Source: Mycobacterium sp. 852013-51886_SCH5428379 (GTDB lineage Bacteria > Actinomycetota > Actinomycetes > Mycobacteriales > Mycobacteriaceae). From it: a stretch of DNA of 64,000 nucleotides. Location of the stretch: NCBI RefSeq assembly GCF_001665575.1, contig NZ_LZSU01000050.1, positions 1-64,000 of the forward strand. Direction: 5' to 3'. Shown here piece after piece: positions 52,343 through 60,689 of the stretch. The notes under the pieces are model-generated. The model did no database searches, was not told the origin of the DNA, and saw only the letters and a program-made list of their open reading frames with translations. Numbering within the stretch: position 1 is the stretch's first letter; each line of letters opens with the position of its first letter. The translations under genes and the position numbers were made by a program.

Positions 52343-52957
52343 ATGCCGCAGGGCAAACCGCTCACCGTGCCGAACGACGGCCTGACCACCCGGGCGCGGC
52401 GCAACGCCCCGTTGCTGGCGGTGCACACCGGGCCGGGCAAGGGTAAGTCGACGGCCGCGTTCGGGATGGCGCTGCGCGCCTGGAACCAGGGCTTCGACGT
52501 CGCGGTGTTCCAGTTCGTCAAGAGCGCGAAGTGGAAGGTCGGGGAGGAGACCGCACTGCGCGAGCTCGGCCGGGTGCACGACGAACGTGGCGTCGGCGGA
52601 CCCGTCGAATGGCACAAGATGGGCTCGGGGTGGTCGTGGACCCGCAAACCGGGCAGCGACGTCGACCACGCCGAGGCCGCCGCCGACGGGTGGGCCGAGA
52701 TCGCCCGGCGACTGGCCGAGGAACGCCACGACTTCTACGTGCTCGACGAATTCACCTATCCCCTCAAATGGGGTTGGGTCGACGTCGACGAGGTGGTCGA
52801 GGTGCTGAGCAACCGCCCCGGCACCCAGCACGTCGTGATCACCGGCCGCGATGCCCCGCAGCGGCTGGTCGACGCCGCCGACCTGGTCACCGAGATGACC
52901 AAGGTGAAGCATCCGATGGACGCGGGTCGCAAGGGCCAGCGAGGAATCGAGTGGTGA
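52343..52957 (+). CDS. cobO: cob(I)alamin adenosyltransferase
   Basis: 204 residues. CobA/CobO type: P-loop VHTGPGKGKSTAAFGMALRA, then QFVKSAKWKVGEETAL, the YVLDEFTYPLKWGWVD motif and VVITGRDAPQRLVDAADLVTEM. It transfers adenosyl from ATP to the cobalt of corrinoids. GGAGG lies about 8 bases before ATG 52343, 15 bases after the chelatase stop. Its stop is inside one copy of an 18-bp direct repeat. Confidence 0.95.
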   Translation: MPQGKPLTVPNDGLTTRARRNAPLLAVHTGPGKGKSTAAFGMALRAWNQGFDVAVFQFVKSAKWKVGEETALRELGRVHDERGVGGPVEWHKMGSGWSWTRKPGSDVDHAEAAADGWAEIARRLAEERHDFYVLDEFTYPLKWGWVDVDEVVEVLSNRPGTQHVVITGRDAPQRLVDAADLVTEMTKVKHPMDAGRKGQRGIEW

Positions 52958-53003
52958 GCGCAGCGAACCGCGACAACAGGGCTCGCGAGTGGTGAGCGCA
53001 GCG
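52948..53003 (+). repeat. 18-bp direct repeat spanning the cobO-cobB junction
   Basis: CGAGTGGTGAGCGCAGCG occurs at 52948-52965 and again at 52986-53003, 38 bases apart. The first copy contains the cobO stop; the second supplies the cobB start codons. Confidence 0.85.
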
Positions 53004-54359
53004 CCGGCGATCGTGCTGGCCGCCCCGTCGTCGGGCAGTGGGAAGACCACGGTGGCAACAGGTCTGATGGGCGCGCTGCGGCAGGCCGGTCACACCGTCG
53101 CGCCGTTCAAGGTGGGTCCGGACTTCATCGACCCCGGATACCACGCCCTGGCCACCGGCAGGCCGGGCCGCAACCTGGACCCCGTGCTCGTCGGTGCGGA
53201 TCTCATCGGACCGCTCTACGCCCACGGCGCCGCGGGCGCCGACATCGCCGTCGTCGAGGGCGTGATGGGCCTGTTCGACGGCCGCATCGGCGACCAGATG
53301 TCCGGTCCAGCAACGGGTTCGACTGCTCACGTCGCCACGTTGCTCGGCGCACCCGTGGTGCTGGTGGTCGACGCCCGCGGACAGAGCCACAGTATCGCCG
53401 CACTGCTGCAGGGTTTCTCGACGTTCGACCCGCTGACCCGCATCGTCGGGGTGGTGCTCAACCTCGTCGGCTCACCCCGCCACGAGGAGGTGCTGCGCCA
53501 GGCGTGCGATCACGCCGGGCTGCCGGTGCTGGGGGCGGTACCGCGCACCGAGGCGCTGAGCGTGCCGTCGCGGCATCTCGGTCTGGTCACCGCGGTCGAA
53601 CACGGTGTACGGGCCCGGCAGGCGGTCGACGCGATGACCGCGTTGATCGCCCGCCACGTCGACCTGGATGCCGTCGTACGCAGTGCCGCAGCGGGGGTCA
53701 GTGCACCGCCGTGGACGCCGCCGGCCCTGCCGGCCGGTGACGGCGTGACCGTCGCGCTCGCCGCAGGCAAGGCCTTCACGTTCGGCTACCCGGAGCACGG
53801 CGAACTGTTGCGCGCGGCAGGCGCCGAGGTCGTCGAGTTCGACCCGCTGACCGATCCGCTGCCCGCCGGGACCGGCGCGCTCGTCGTCCCGGGCGGATTC
53901 CCCGAACAGCACACCGCCGACCTGTCCGCCAACACCGTTGTGCGCGAACAGATCCGTGAATTGGCCGCAGCCGGTGCGCCGATCCACGCCGAATGCGCCG
54001 GTCTGACCTACCTGGTCGACGATCTCGACGGCGCAGCGATGTGCGGGGTGCTCTCGGGGTCGGCGCGCTTCACCGAACGGCTCACCCTGGGCTACCGGGA
54101 CGCGGTCGCCGTCGCGGACTCGTCGCTGCACACCGCGGGCGAACGTGTCACAGGTCACGAATTCCACCGCACCGCGGTTGCTTTCACCGCCGACTACCAG
54201 ACCGCTTGGCGATACCCGGGCCGCTCAGGGCACGGCGTCGCCGACGGGGTGGTACACGGCGGCGTGCACGCCGGATATCTGCACACCCACCCCGCGGCGC
54301 ACCCCCAGGCCGTCGCCCGCTTCGTCCGGACCGCCGCACGCTCTAAGCTCGCCGGGTGA
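52989..54359 (+). CDS. cobB: cobyrinate a,c-diamide synthase
   Basis: 456 residues. CobB/CbiA amidates the a and c side chains of (hydrogeno)cobyrinate. Motifs: ATPase PSSGSGKTTVATGLMGAL, APFKVGPDFIDPGYH, VEGVMGLFDG. GATase domain: VVPGGFPEQHTADLSAN, and nucleophile in HAECAGLTYLVDDL; HAGYLHTHPAAHP near the end carries the GATase His. The start is GTG 52989 or 52992, inside the direct repeat. Overlaps cysG by 4 bases. Confidence 0.95.
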   Translation: MVSAAPAIVLAAPSSGSGKTTVATGLMGALRQAGHTVAPFKVGPDFIDPGYHALATGRPGRNLDPVLVGADLIGPLYAHGAAGADIAVVEGVMGLFDGRIGDQMSGPATGSTAHVATLLGAPVVLVVDARGQSHSIAALLQGFSTFDPLTRIVGVVLNLVGSPRHEEVLRQACDHAGLPVLGAVPRTEALSVPSRHLGLVTAVEHGVRARQAVDAMTALIARHVDLDAVVRSAAAGVSAPPWTPPALPAGDGVTVALAAGKAFTFGYPEHGELLRAAGAEVVEFDPLTDPLPAGTGALVVPGGFPEQHTADLSANTVVREQIRELAAAGAPIHAECAGLTYLVDDLDGAAMCGVLSGSARFTERLTLGYRDAVAVADSSLHTAGERVTGHEFHRTAVAFTADYQTAWRYPGRSGHGVADGVVHGGVHAGYLHTHPAAHPQAVARFVRTAARSKLAG

Positions 54360-55564
54360 CCGATCACGCGTACCTCGTCGGCCTGCGCCTTGCGGGCAAG
54401 AAGGTCGTCTTCGTCGGTGGGGGAAGCGTCGCGCAGCGCCGGTTGCCGCTGCTGCTCGCCAACGGCGCCGACGTGCACGTCATCGCCCGCGAAGCCACCC
54501 CCGCGGTGGAGGCCCTCGCCGGGCAGGACCCGGGAATCACCCTGACACTGCGCGAATTCCAGGTCGGCGACCTGGACGGCGCCTGGTATGCCATCGCCGC
54601 CACCGACGATCCGGCGGTCAACGCCGCCGTCGTCGCCGAGGCCGAACGGCGACACATCTTCTGCGTCCGCGCCGACATCGCCCGGGAGGGCACCGCGGTC
54701 ACCCCGGCGACCTTCGATCACGAGGGTCTGTCGGTCGGCGTGCTGGCCGGCGGCGAGCACCGTCGGTCCGCGGCGATCCGCTCGGCGATCCACGAGGCGC
54801 TGGCGAGCGGGCTGATCACCGCCGAGGACCCCGAGGCCCCGGCGACCGGCGTGGCGCTCGTCGGCGGCGGACCGGGCGACCCCGAGCTCATCACCGTGCG
54901 GGGCCGGCGCCTGCTCGCGCAGGCCGACGTCGTCGTCGCCGACCGCCTGGCCCCCCAGGAGCTCCTCGCCGAACTGGGGCCACACGTCGAGGTCATCGAC
55001 GCCGCCAAGATCCCCTACGGCCGCGCCATGGCTCAGGACGCCATCAACGCACTGCTCATCGACCGCGCGTCGGCGGGCAATTTCGTGGTGCGACTCAAAG
55101 GCGGCGATCCGTTCGTGTTCGCCCGCGGTTACGAGGAGGTGCTGGCGTGCGCCGAGGCCGGTATCCCGGTGACCGTCGTACCCGGTGTGACCAGCGCCAT
55201 CGGCGTGCCGGCGCTGGCCGGTGTGCCGGTCACCCACAGGCACGTCACGCACGAATTCGTGGTGGTCAGCGGGCATGTCGCGCCCGGGCACCCCGAATCG
55301 TTAGTCAATTGGGATGCACTCGCGGCTCTTTCCGGAACCATCGTGTTGCTGATGGCCGTCGAGCGGATTGAACTTTTCGCCGAGGTGCTCATCGCAGGCG
55401 GCCGGCCTGCGGATACGCCGGTTCTGGTGGTGCAGCACGGCACGACGAGCTCGCAACGAAGTTTGCGGGCGACCCTCGGCGACGCCCCGGAGAAGATCCG
55501 TTCCGAGGGCATCAGACCACCTGCGATCATCGTGATCGGGCCCGTGGCGGGCTTCGCCAAATAA
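54356..55564 (+). CDS. cysG: siroheme synthase / uroporphyrinogen-III methyltransferase
   Basis: 402 residues. N-terminal precorrin-2 dehydrogenase part (about 5-145; Rossmann KKVVFVGGGSVAQRRLPLLL). C-terminal SUMT methyltransferase (about 160-395): VALVGGGPGDPELITVRGRRLL, IPYGRAMAQDAINALLID, RLKGGDPFVFARGYEE, VPGVTSAIGVPALAGVPVTHR. It makes precorrin-2 and sirohydrochlorin, the branch to siroheme and B12. GTG 54356 overlaps cobB by 4 bases; last gene of the corrinoid run. Confidence 0.94.
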   Translation: MTDHAYLVGLRLAGKKVVFVGGGSVAQRRLPLLLANGADVHVIAREATPAVEALAGQDPGITLTLREFQVGDLDGAWYAIAATDDPAVNAAVVAEAERRHIFCVRADIAREGTAVTPATFDHEGLSVGVLAGGEHRRSAAIRSAIHEALASGLITAEDPEAPATGVALVGGGPGDPELITVRGRRLLAQADVVVADRLAPQELLAELGPHVEVIDAAKIPYGRAMAQDAINALLIDRASAGNFVVRLKGGDPFVFARGYEEVLACAEAGIPVTVVPGVTSAIGVPALAGVPVTHRHVTHEFVVVSGHVAPGHPESLVNWDALAALSGTIVLLMAVERIELFAEVLIAGGRPADTPVLVVQHGTTSSQRSLRATLGDAPEKIRSEGIRPPAIIVIGPVAGFAK

Positions 55565-55572
55565 AGGGTTCC

Positions 55573-55591
55573 TAAGATTACTGTAAGGTAA
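55573..55591 (+). promoter_or_regulatory. efpA -10 element and overlapping TTAC-N6-GTAA dyad
   Basis: TAAGAT (55573-55578) is followed by TTAC-TGTAAG-GTAA (55578-55591), an inverted repeat that would cover the transcript start and the ribosome-binding AAGG before ATG 55598. A TetR-type repressor site is possible; none is encoded nearby. Confidence 0.45.
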
Positions 55592-55597
55592 CTCGTT

Positions 55598-57178
55598 ATG
55601 ACGGCTCTCAACGACGCCGAGCGTGCAGCCATGATTCGAGACGCCGACGGCACCTCGAAACGGGCCCGGCCGACGAGTGTGGAGCGCACGCCCGTTCCGC
55701 GCACTGCGAAGACCCCCGCCTGGGTCCCGTCCCGGCGTTTCTTCGCCGCGGTGATCGCGATCGCCGGTATGCAGCTGCTCGCCACCATGGACAGCACCAT
55801 CGCGATCGTCGCGCTGCCCCAGATCCAGGACGAGCTCGGACTCTCCGACGCCGGCCGCAGCTGGGTCATCACCGCCTACGTCCTGACGTTCGGCGGTCTG
55901 ATGCTGCTCGGCGGCCGCCTCGGCGACACCATCGGCCGCAAGCGGGCGTTCATCGCCGGCGTGGCGCTGTTCGTCATCGCCTCGATCCTGTGCGGCATCG
56001 CCTGGAACGAGGCGACCCTGGTGATCGCCCGCCTCCTGCAGGGCGTCGGTGCGGCCATCGCGTCGCCGACCGGTCTGGCACTGGTCGCGACGACGTTCCC
56101 GAAGGGTCCGGCCCGCAACGCCGCGACCGCGGTGTTCGCCGCGATGACCGGTGTCGGTTCGGTCATGGGCCTGGTCGTCGGCGGTGCGCTCACCGAGGTG
56201 TCGTGGCGCTGGGCGTTCCTGGTCAACGTGCCGATCGGTCTGGTGATGATCTACCTCGCGCACTCGACGCTGCGGGAGACCAGCAAGGAACGCCTGAAGC
56301 TCGACGCCGCAGGCGCCCTGCTGGCCACGCTGGGCTGTACCGCTGCGGTGTTCGGCTTCTCGATGGGACCCGAGAAGGGCTGGGCGTCCCCGATCACGAT
56401 CGGCTCCATCGTCGCCGCCGCCGTGCTGATGATCGCGTTCGTCATCGTCGAACGCACCGCGGAGAACCCCGTCGTGCCGTTCAAGCTGTTCAAGGACCGC
56501 AACCGACTGGCCACGTTCTCCGCGATCTTTTTGGCCGGCGGCGTCATGTTCACGCTGACCGTGCTGATCGGCCTCTACGTGCAGGACATCCTGGGCTACT
56601 CGCCGTTGCGCGCCGGGATCGGCTTCATCCCGTTCGTCATCGCCATGGGCATCGGTCTGGCGCTGTCCTCGCAGCTGGTGTCGATGTTCCCGCCGCGCGT
56701 GCTGGTGATCGCCGGTGGTGTGCTGGTGCTCGGCGCGATGATCTACGGCTCGACACTCGAAATCGGTATCCCGTACTTCCCGAACCTGGTGCTGCCCATC
56801 ACGATCGGCGGCATCGGCATCGGCATGATCGTCGTGCCGCTGACCATCTCGGCCATCGCCGGCGTCGGGTTCGACCAGATCGGCCCGGTCTCGGCGATCG
56901 CACTGATGCTGCAGAACCTCGGCGGACCCGTCGTGCTGGCGATCATCCAGGCGGTCATCACCTCGCGGACGCTGTACCTCGGCGGCACCACCGGCCCGGT
57001 GAAGAACATGGACACCGCGCAGCTCGCGGCGCTGGACGCCGGCTATACCTACGGCCTGCTGTGGGTGGCCGCGGTCGCGGTGCTCGTCGGCGGCGCGGCC
57101 CTGATGATCGGGTACACCAGCAAGCAGGTCGCGCATGCGCAGGAAGTCAAGGACGCGATCGACGCAGGAGAACTGTGA
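55598..57178 (+). CDS. efpA: MFS efflux protein, DHA2 family (EfpA-like)
   Basis: 526 residues, about 14 membrane helices. Motifs of the 14-helix drug:H+ antiporters: LATMDSTIAIVALPQIQDELGLS in helix 1, TAYVLTFGGLMLLGGRLGDTIGRKRAF (motif A), and ARLLQGVGAAIASPTGLALVATTFP (motif B/C). EfpA is an essential lipid/drug exporter in mycobacteria; which substrate applies here cannot be read. Cytoplasmic N-terminus 45 residues, basic. Followed by a terminator-like hairpin. Confidence 0.92.
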   Translation: MTALNDAERAAMIRDADGTSKRARPTSVERTPVPRTAKTPAWVPSRRFFAAVIAIAGMQLLATMDSTIAIVALPQIQDELGLSDAGRSWVITAYVLTFGGLMLLGGRLGDTIGRKRAFIAGVALFVIASILCGIAWNEATLVIARLLQGVGAAIASPTGLALVATTFPKGPARNAATAVFAAMTGVGSVMGLVVGGALTEVSWRWAFLVNVPIGLVMIYLAHSTLRETSKERLKLDAAGALLATLGCTAAVFGFSMGPEKGWASPITIGSIVAAAVLMIAFVIVERTAENPVVPFKLFKDRNRLATFSAIFLAGGVMFTLTVLIGLYVQDILGYSPLRAGIGFIPFVIAMGIGLALSSQLVSMFPPRVLVIAGGVLVLGAMIYGSTLEIGIPYFPNLVLPITIGGIGIGMIVVPLTISAIAGVGFDQIGPVSAIALMLQNLGGPVVLAIIQAVITSRTLYLGGTTGPVKNMDTAQLAALDAGYTYGLLWVAAVAVLVGGAALMIGYTSKQVAHAQEVKDAIDAGEL

Positions 57179-57224
57179 TTCGGGTGTAGTTGGTTGCGCT
57201 CAGCGCGACTGACTACACCGAAAT
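57178..57224 (+). terminator. hairpin between efpA and proS
   Basis: Arms ATTCGGGTGTAGT and ACTACACCGAAAT pair in 11 of 13 positions; an inner GCGC/GCGC pair shortens the loop. It begins at the last base of the efpA stop codon. Confidence 0.6.
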
Positions 57225-57247
57225 CGCTCTTAGTAAGGTTGTCGCTC

Positions 57248-59002
57248 GTGATCACCCGGATGTCCGAGCTGTTCCTGCGCACCCTGCGCGACGACCCCGC
57301 CGACGCCGAGGTGCCCAGCCACAAGCTGCTCATCCGCGCCGGGTACGTCCGCCCGATCGGGCCCGGTCTGTACAGCTGGCTGCCGCTGGGTCTGCGGGTG
57401 TTCCGCAAGATCGAGCAGATCATCCGCGAGGAGATGAACGCGATCGGCGGGCAGGAGATCCTGTTCCCGGCCCTGCTGCCGCGGGCGCCCTACGAGACCA
57501 CCAACCGGTGGACCGAATACGGGGAGAACCTCTTCCGGCTCAAAGACCGCAGGCAGAACGACTATCTGCTCGGACCGACCCACGAGGAACTGTTCGCGCT
57601 CACGGTCAAGGGGGAGTACTCGTCGTACAAGGACTTCCCGGTGCGGCTGTACCAGATCCAGACCAAATACCGCGATGAGGCCAGGCCGCGGGCGGGCATC
57701 CTGCGCGGCCGCGAGTTCGTGATGAAGGACTCGTACTCCTTCGACGTCGACGACGACGGCCTCAAGAACGCCTATTACGCCCACCGCGAGGCCTATCAGC
57801 GGATCTTCTCGAGGCTGGGCGTCGACTACGTGATCGTCTCAGCGGTCTCGGGGGCGATGGGCGGCAGCGCTTCGGAGGAATTCCTCGCCGAGAGCGAGGT
57901 CGGTGAGGACACGTTCGTGCGGTGCCTGGAGTCGGGTTACGCCGCGAATGTGGAAGCGGTCCTGACCCGGGTGCCCGAGACGCGGCCGATCGACGGTCTG
58001 CCCGAGGCTGTGGTGCACGAGACCCCGGACGCACCGACGATCGCCACGCTGGTCGACTGGGCGAACTCCGCCGATCTGCCGAGCTTCGCGGGCCGGGAGG
58101 TGACGGCGGCGGACACGCTGAAGAACGTGCTGCTCAAGGTGCGCGAGCCCGGCGGCGAGTGGGAACTGCTGGCCATCGGGGTGCCGGGCGACCGGGAGGT
58201 CGACGAGAAGCGCCTCGGCGCGGCGCTCGAGCCGGCGGAGTACGCACTGCTCGACGACGCCGATTTCGCCAGGCACCCGTTCCTGGTGAAGGGCTATGTC
58301 GGTCCGAAGGCCCTGCGGGACAACGATGTGCGCTATCTGCTGGATCCGCGGATCGTGGACGGTACGGCGTGGATCACCGGTGCGGACGCGCCCAACCGGC
58401 ATGTGGTGGACCTCGTGGCGGGCCGGGACTTCCACGGCGACGGCACGATCGAGGCCGCCGAGGTGCGCGACGGCGATCCGTCGCCGGATGGCGCGGGTCC
58501 GCTGGTCAGCGCGCGCGGTATCGAGATCGGCCACATCTTCCAGCTCGGCCGCAAGTACACCGACGCGTTCGCCGTCGACGTGCTCGGCGAGGACGGCAAA
58601 CCGGTCCGGCTGACCATGGGGTCCTACGGCATCGGGGTGTCGCGGCTGGTCGCGGTGATCGCCGAACAGCAGCACGACGAGCTGGGCCTGCGCTGGCCGG
58701 CGGAGGTCGCGCCGTTCGACGTACACGTGGTGATCGCCAACAAGGACCCCGAGGCCCGAGCTGGCGCGCTCGAGCTGGCCGGCGATCTGGACCGCATCGG
58801 CATCGAGGTGCTCCTCGACGACCGGACCGCCTCACCCGGGGTCAAGTTCAAGGACGCCGAACTGCTCGGTGTGCCGTGGATCGTCGTGGTCGGCCGAGGC
58901 TGGGCCGACGGGATCGTCGAACTGCGCAACCGGTTCACCGGCGAGAAGCGCGAGGTCGCCGCCGACGCGGCGGCCACCGAGATCGCCTCGGCGCTGCGCT
59001 GA
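57248..59002 (+). CDS. proS: prolyl-tRNA synthetase (bacterial type)
   Basis: 584 residues. Class II motifs: GPGLYSWLPLGLRVFRKIEQIIREEMNAIGGQEILFP (motif 1), YRDEARPRAGILRGREFVMKDSYSF (motif 2), and TMGSYGIGVSRLVAVIAEQ (motif 3). The INS editing domain lies between motifs 2 and 3 (about 225-400). GTG 57248 gives the family start (ITRMSELFLRTLRDD); TAAGGT 8 bases upstream suggests leaderless transcription. ATG 57260 is the alternative start. Confidence 0.95.
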   Translation: MITRMSELFLRTLRDDPADAEVPSHKLLIRAGYVRPIGPGLYSWLPLGLRVFRKIEQIIREEMNAIGGQEILFPALLPRAPYETTNRWTEYGENLFRLKDRRQNDYLLGPTHEELFALTVKGEYSSYKDFPVRLYQIQTKYRDEARPRAGILRGREFVMKDSYSFDVDDDGLKNAYYAHREAYQRIFSRLGVDYVIVSAVSGAMGGSASEEFLAESEVGEDTFVRCLESGYAANVEAVLTRVPETRPIDGLPEAVVHETPDAPTIATLVDWANSADLPSFAGREVTAADTLKNVLLKVREPGGEWELLAIGVPGDREVDEKRLGAALEPAEYALLDDADFARHPFLVKGYVGPKALRDNDVRYLLDPRIVDGTAWITGADAPNRHVVDLVAGRDFHGDGTIEAAEVRDGDPSPDGAGPLVSARGIEIGHIFQLGRKYTDAFAVDVLGEDGKPVRLTMGSYGIGVSRLVAVIAEQQHDELGLRWPAEVAPFDVHVVIANKDPEARAGALELAGDLDRIGIEVLLDDRTASPGVKFKDAELLGVPWIVVVGRGWADGIVELRNRFTGEKREVAADAAATEIASALR

Positions 59003-59003
59003 G

Positions 59004-59480
59004 TTACTCGTTCCCGCCGGGGAATGCGACGGTCACAGGGCGGGCGCCCACAATCTGCGTCCACTGCGCCGCGAAGACGGCCGACCGGGTCAGCGCCTCG
59101 ACGCCGAAGGCACGGTCCTCGCTCGTGGTCGCCTGTTCGACGACCGCGCGCCAGGCCGCGGCGGCGTCCTCCTCCATCTGCACCGCCAGCTTCGCCGCGT
59201 CCTCGGGGTCGACCAGCCGGTCGGGGACCTGATAACCGGGCGCGGGTAGCGGCGGTGCGACGTCGCGCGCCTCCAGCAGTGCGATCGCGGCCTCCCGGCG
59301 CTGCCGGTGTGCCGCCATGCACGTCGAGACCAACCAGTTGTCGTCCGGTGTGGAGTGCGCCGACACCAGGCCGTAGCCGTAGATGACGCCGTGCTCGACG
59401 GCGACGGCGTCATACAGCGCGCCGTCGGCCGCGTCGGTTGGCCGTTGGGGTTCGTCGGGCTTCGGATCAGGGGACGTCAC
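59004..59480 (-). CDS. ferritin-like DUF4439 protein
   Basis: 158 residues. Helical, with ALYDAVAVEHGVIYGYGLVSAHS, a Glu-His pair as in ferritin-like DUF4439, and later EEDAAAAWRAVVEQATTSEDRAFGVEALTRSAVFAAQW. No signal peptide. GTG 59480 overlaps the upstream lipoprotein stop as GTGA, so the pair is translationally coupled. In M. tuberculosis this position (Rv2844/Rv2843) holds proteins of unknown role. Its stop lies 2 bases from proS. Confidence 0.78.
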   Translation of the reverse strand: MTSPDPKPDEPQRPTDAADGALYDAVAVEHGVIYGYGLVSAHSTPDDNWLVSTCMAAHRQRREAAIALLEARDVAPPLPAPGYQVPDRLVDPEDAAKLAVQMEEDAAAAWRAVVEQATTSEDRAFGVEALTRSAVFAAQWTQIVGARPVTVAFPGGNE

Positions 59481-59986
59481 GGCGTACGCCCCGTTCCGGC
59501 CAGTGCCACCTGGTAGGCCGCCGTGCAGGCCGCGGCGATGGACGCCATCAGACCGGCCCGGTAGCCAGACCAGTGGGTGGCCAGTTCGGTCGCACTCTCG
59601 GCGGACTGGCGGAGCGCCGCCACCACGTCACCCACGACGGGTGGTTTCGCGGGGGCCGCGGTGCTTGTGGTGGCCGTGGCGGTGGGCGCCTCGTCACCGG
59701 CGAGGCGGGTCAATTCGTCGGTCAGCGCCACGGCGTGAGCGGAGCGCTCCGTGGCCACCGCCGTGAGCACCTGCGCAAGCGGCTTCGGGGAGCGAGCCGC
59801 CACGTCGGTGGCCAGCACACTGTCCGCAAGCGCCCGATCGAGTTGGGCTCTGAGTTCGTCGAGCTCCGGGGGCGGCGGCGGGGGAGCGCACGCGGCGGAC
59901 GAGAGCCCCAGCACGGCCAGCGCGACCGCGCCGACCAGCACGCCGCGCCTGCTGACGGGGTCCAGGGCGCTCGGCACGAGCAACAT
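59477..59986 (-). CDS. Tat-type lipoprotein, unknown function
   Basis: 169 residues. N-terminal SRRGVLVGAVALAVLGLSSAAC is a twin-arginine motif (SRRxxL) followed by a lipobox with Cys33. The mature part is helical (PPPPPELDELRAQLDRALADSVL...). A Thr/Ala linker and a final helix follow. The helical part may also be DUF4439-like, but it is short. Coupled to the DUF4439 gene. Surface-anchored; function unknown. Confidence 0.7.
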   Translation of the reverse strand: MLLVPSALDPVSRRGVLVGAVALAVLGLSSAACAPPPPPPELDELRAQLDRALADSVLATDVAARSPKPLAQVLTAVATERSAHAVALTDELTRLAGDEAPTATATTSTAAPAKPPVVGDVVAALRQSAESATELATHWSGYRAGLMASIAAACTAAYQVALAGTGRTP

Positions 59987-60135
59987 CCTGCCAGCGGCCG
60001 ACCTCTGCCCGTTCGCCCGCCCTCAGCGCCCGAGTTCGCCGTCGGGTGCGTTGGGGCTGGCGTAGTGTGGAAGCTCGACTCCGGGGCCTACCACCCACCC
60101 AGGATGCGTCCACAATTCAAGATGAGGAGCTCGCC

Positions 60136-60687
60136 GTGGGAACAAATCCCAGATCGCGACCGGCGGGATTGCCGTCGCAGGAGCAGGTGATCGAGCTACT
60201 CCAGGGTGAGTTCGCCGACGCCGGATTCGAGATCGAAGACGTCACCATCGACGGCGCGGCCCGACCCCCGCGGATCACCGTCGTCGCCGACGGCGACCGC
60301 GCACTGGACCTCGACACCATCGCCGCCCTGTCCCGGGCCTCGGCCGATCTGCTCGACCAGCTCGATGCGGCGCCCGGCGGCGCTCCCTACGTGCTGGAGG
60401 TCACCTCGCCGGGCGTGGACCGCCCGCTGACCGCCGAGAAGCACTACCGGCGCGCCAGGGGCCGCAAGGTGGAGGTCGCACTGGCCGACGGTTCGCAGCT
60501 GACCGGTCGGGTCGGCGAGGTTCGCGACGGGTCGGTGGCGCTGGTGGTGCGCGAAGGCGCCCGCGCCGATTTCTCGGTGCGCGAGCTGCCGCTCGATGCG
60601 ATCACCAAAGCTGTTGTCCAGGTTGAATTTTCACCGCCGAATCAGCGTGAGCTGGAGCTTGCCGGGCTGCCGGGACAGGAGGGCTGA
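60136..60687 (+). CDS. rimP: ribosome maturation factor RimP
   Basis: 183 residues. RimP assists 30S assembly. N-terminal domain with IELLQGEFADAGFEIEDVTID and RITVVADGDRALDLDTIAALSRA; core YVLEVTSPGVDRPLTAEKHYRRARGRKVEVAL; C-terminal SH3-like half. GTG 60136 has GAGGAG 6 bases upstream; the frame opens earlier at 60046 without such a site. TAGTGT at 60063-60068 could be the operon -10. It heads the rimP-nusA-ylxR-infB operon. Confidence 0.93.
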   Translation: MGTNPRSRPAGLPSQEQVIELLQGEFADAGFEIEDVTIDGAARPPRITVVADGDRALDLDTIAALSRASADLLDQLDAAPGGAPYVLEVTSPGVDRPLTAEKHYRRARGRKVEVALADGSQLTGRVGEVRDGSVALVVREGARADFSVRELPLDAITKAVVQVEFSPPNQRELELAGLPGQEG

Positions 60688-60689
60688 GC

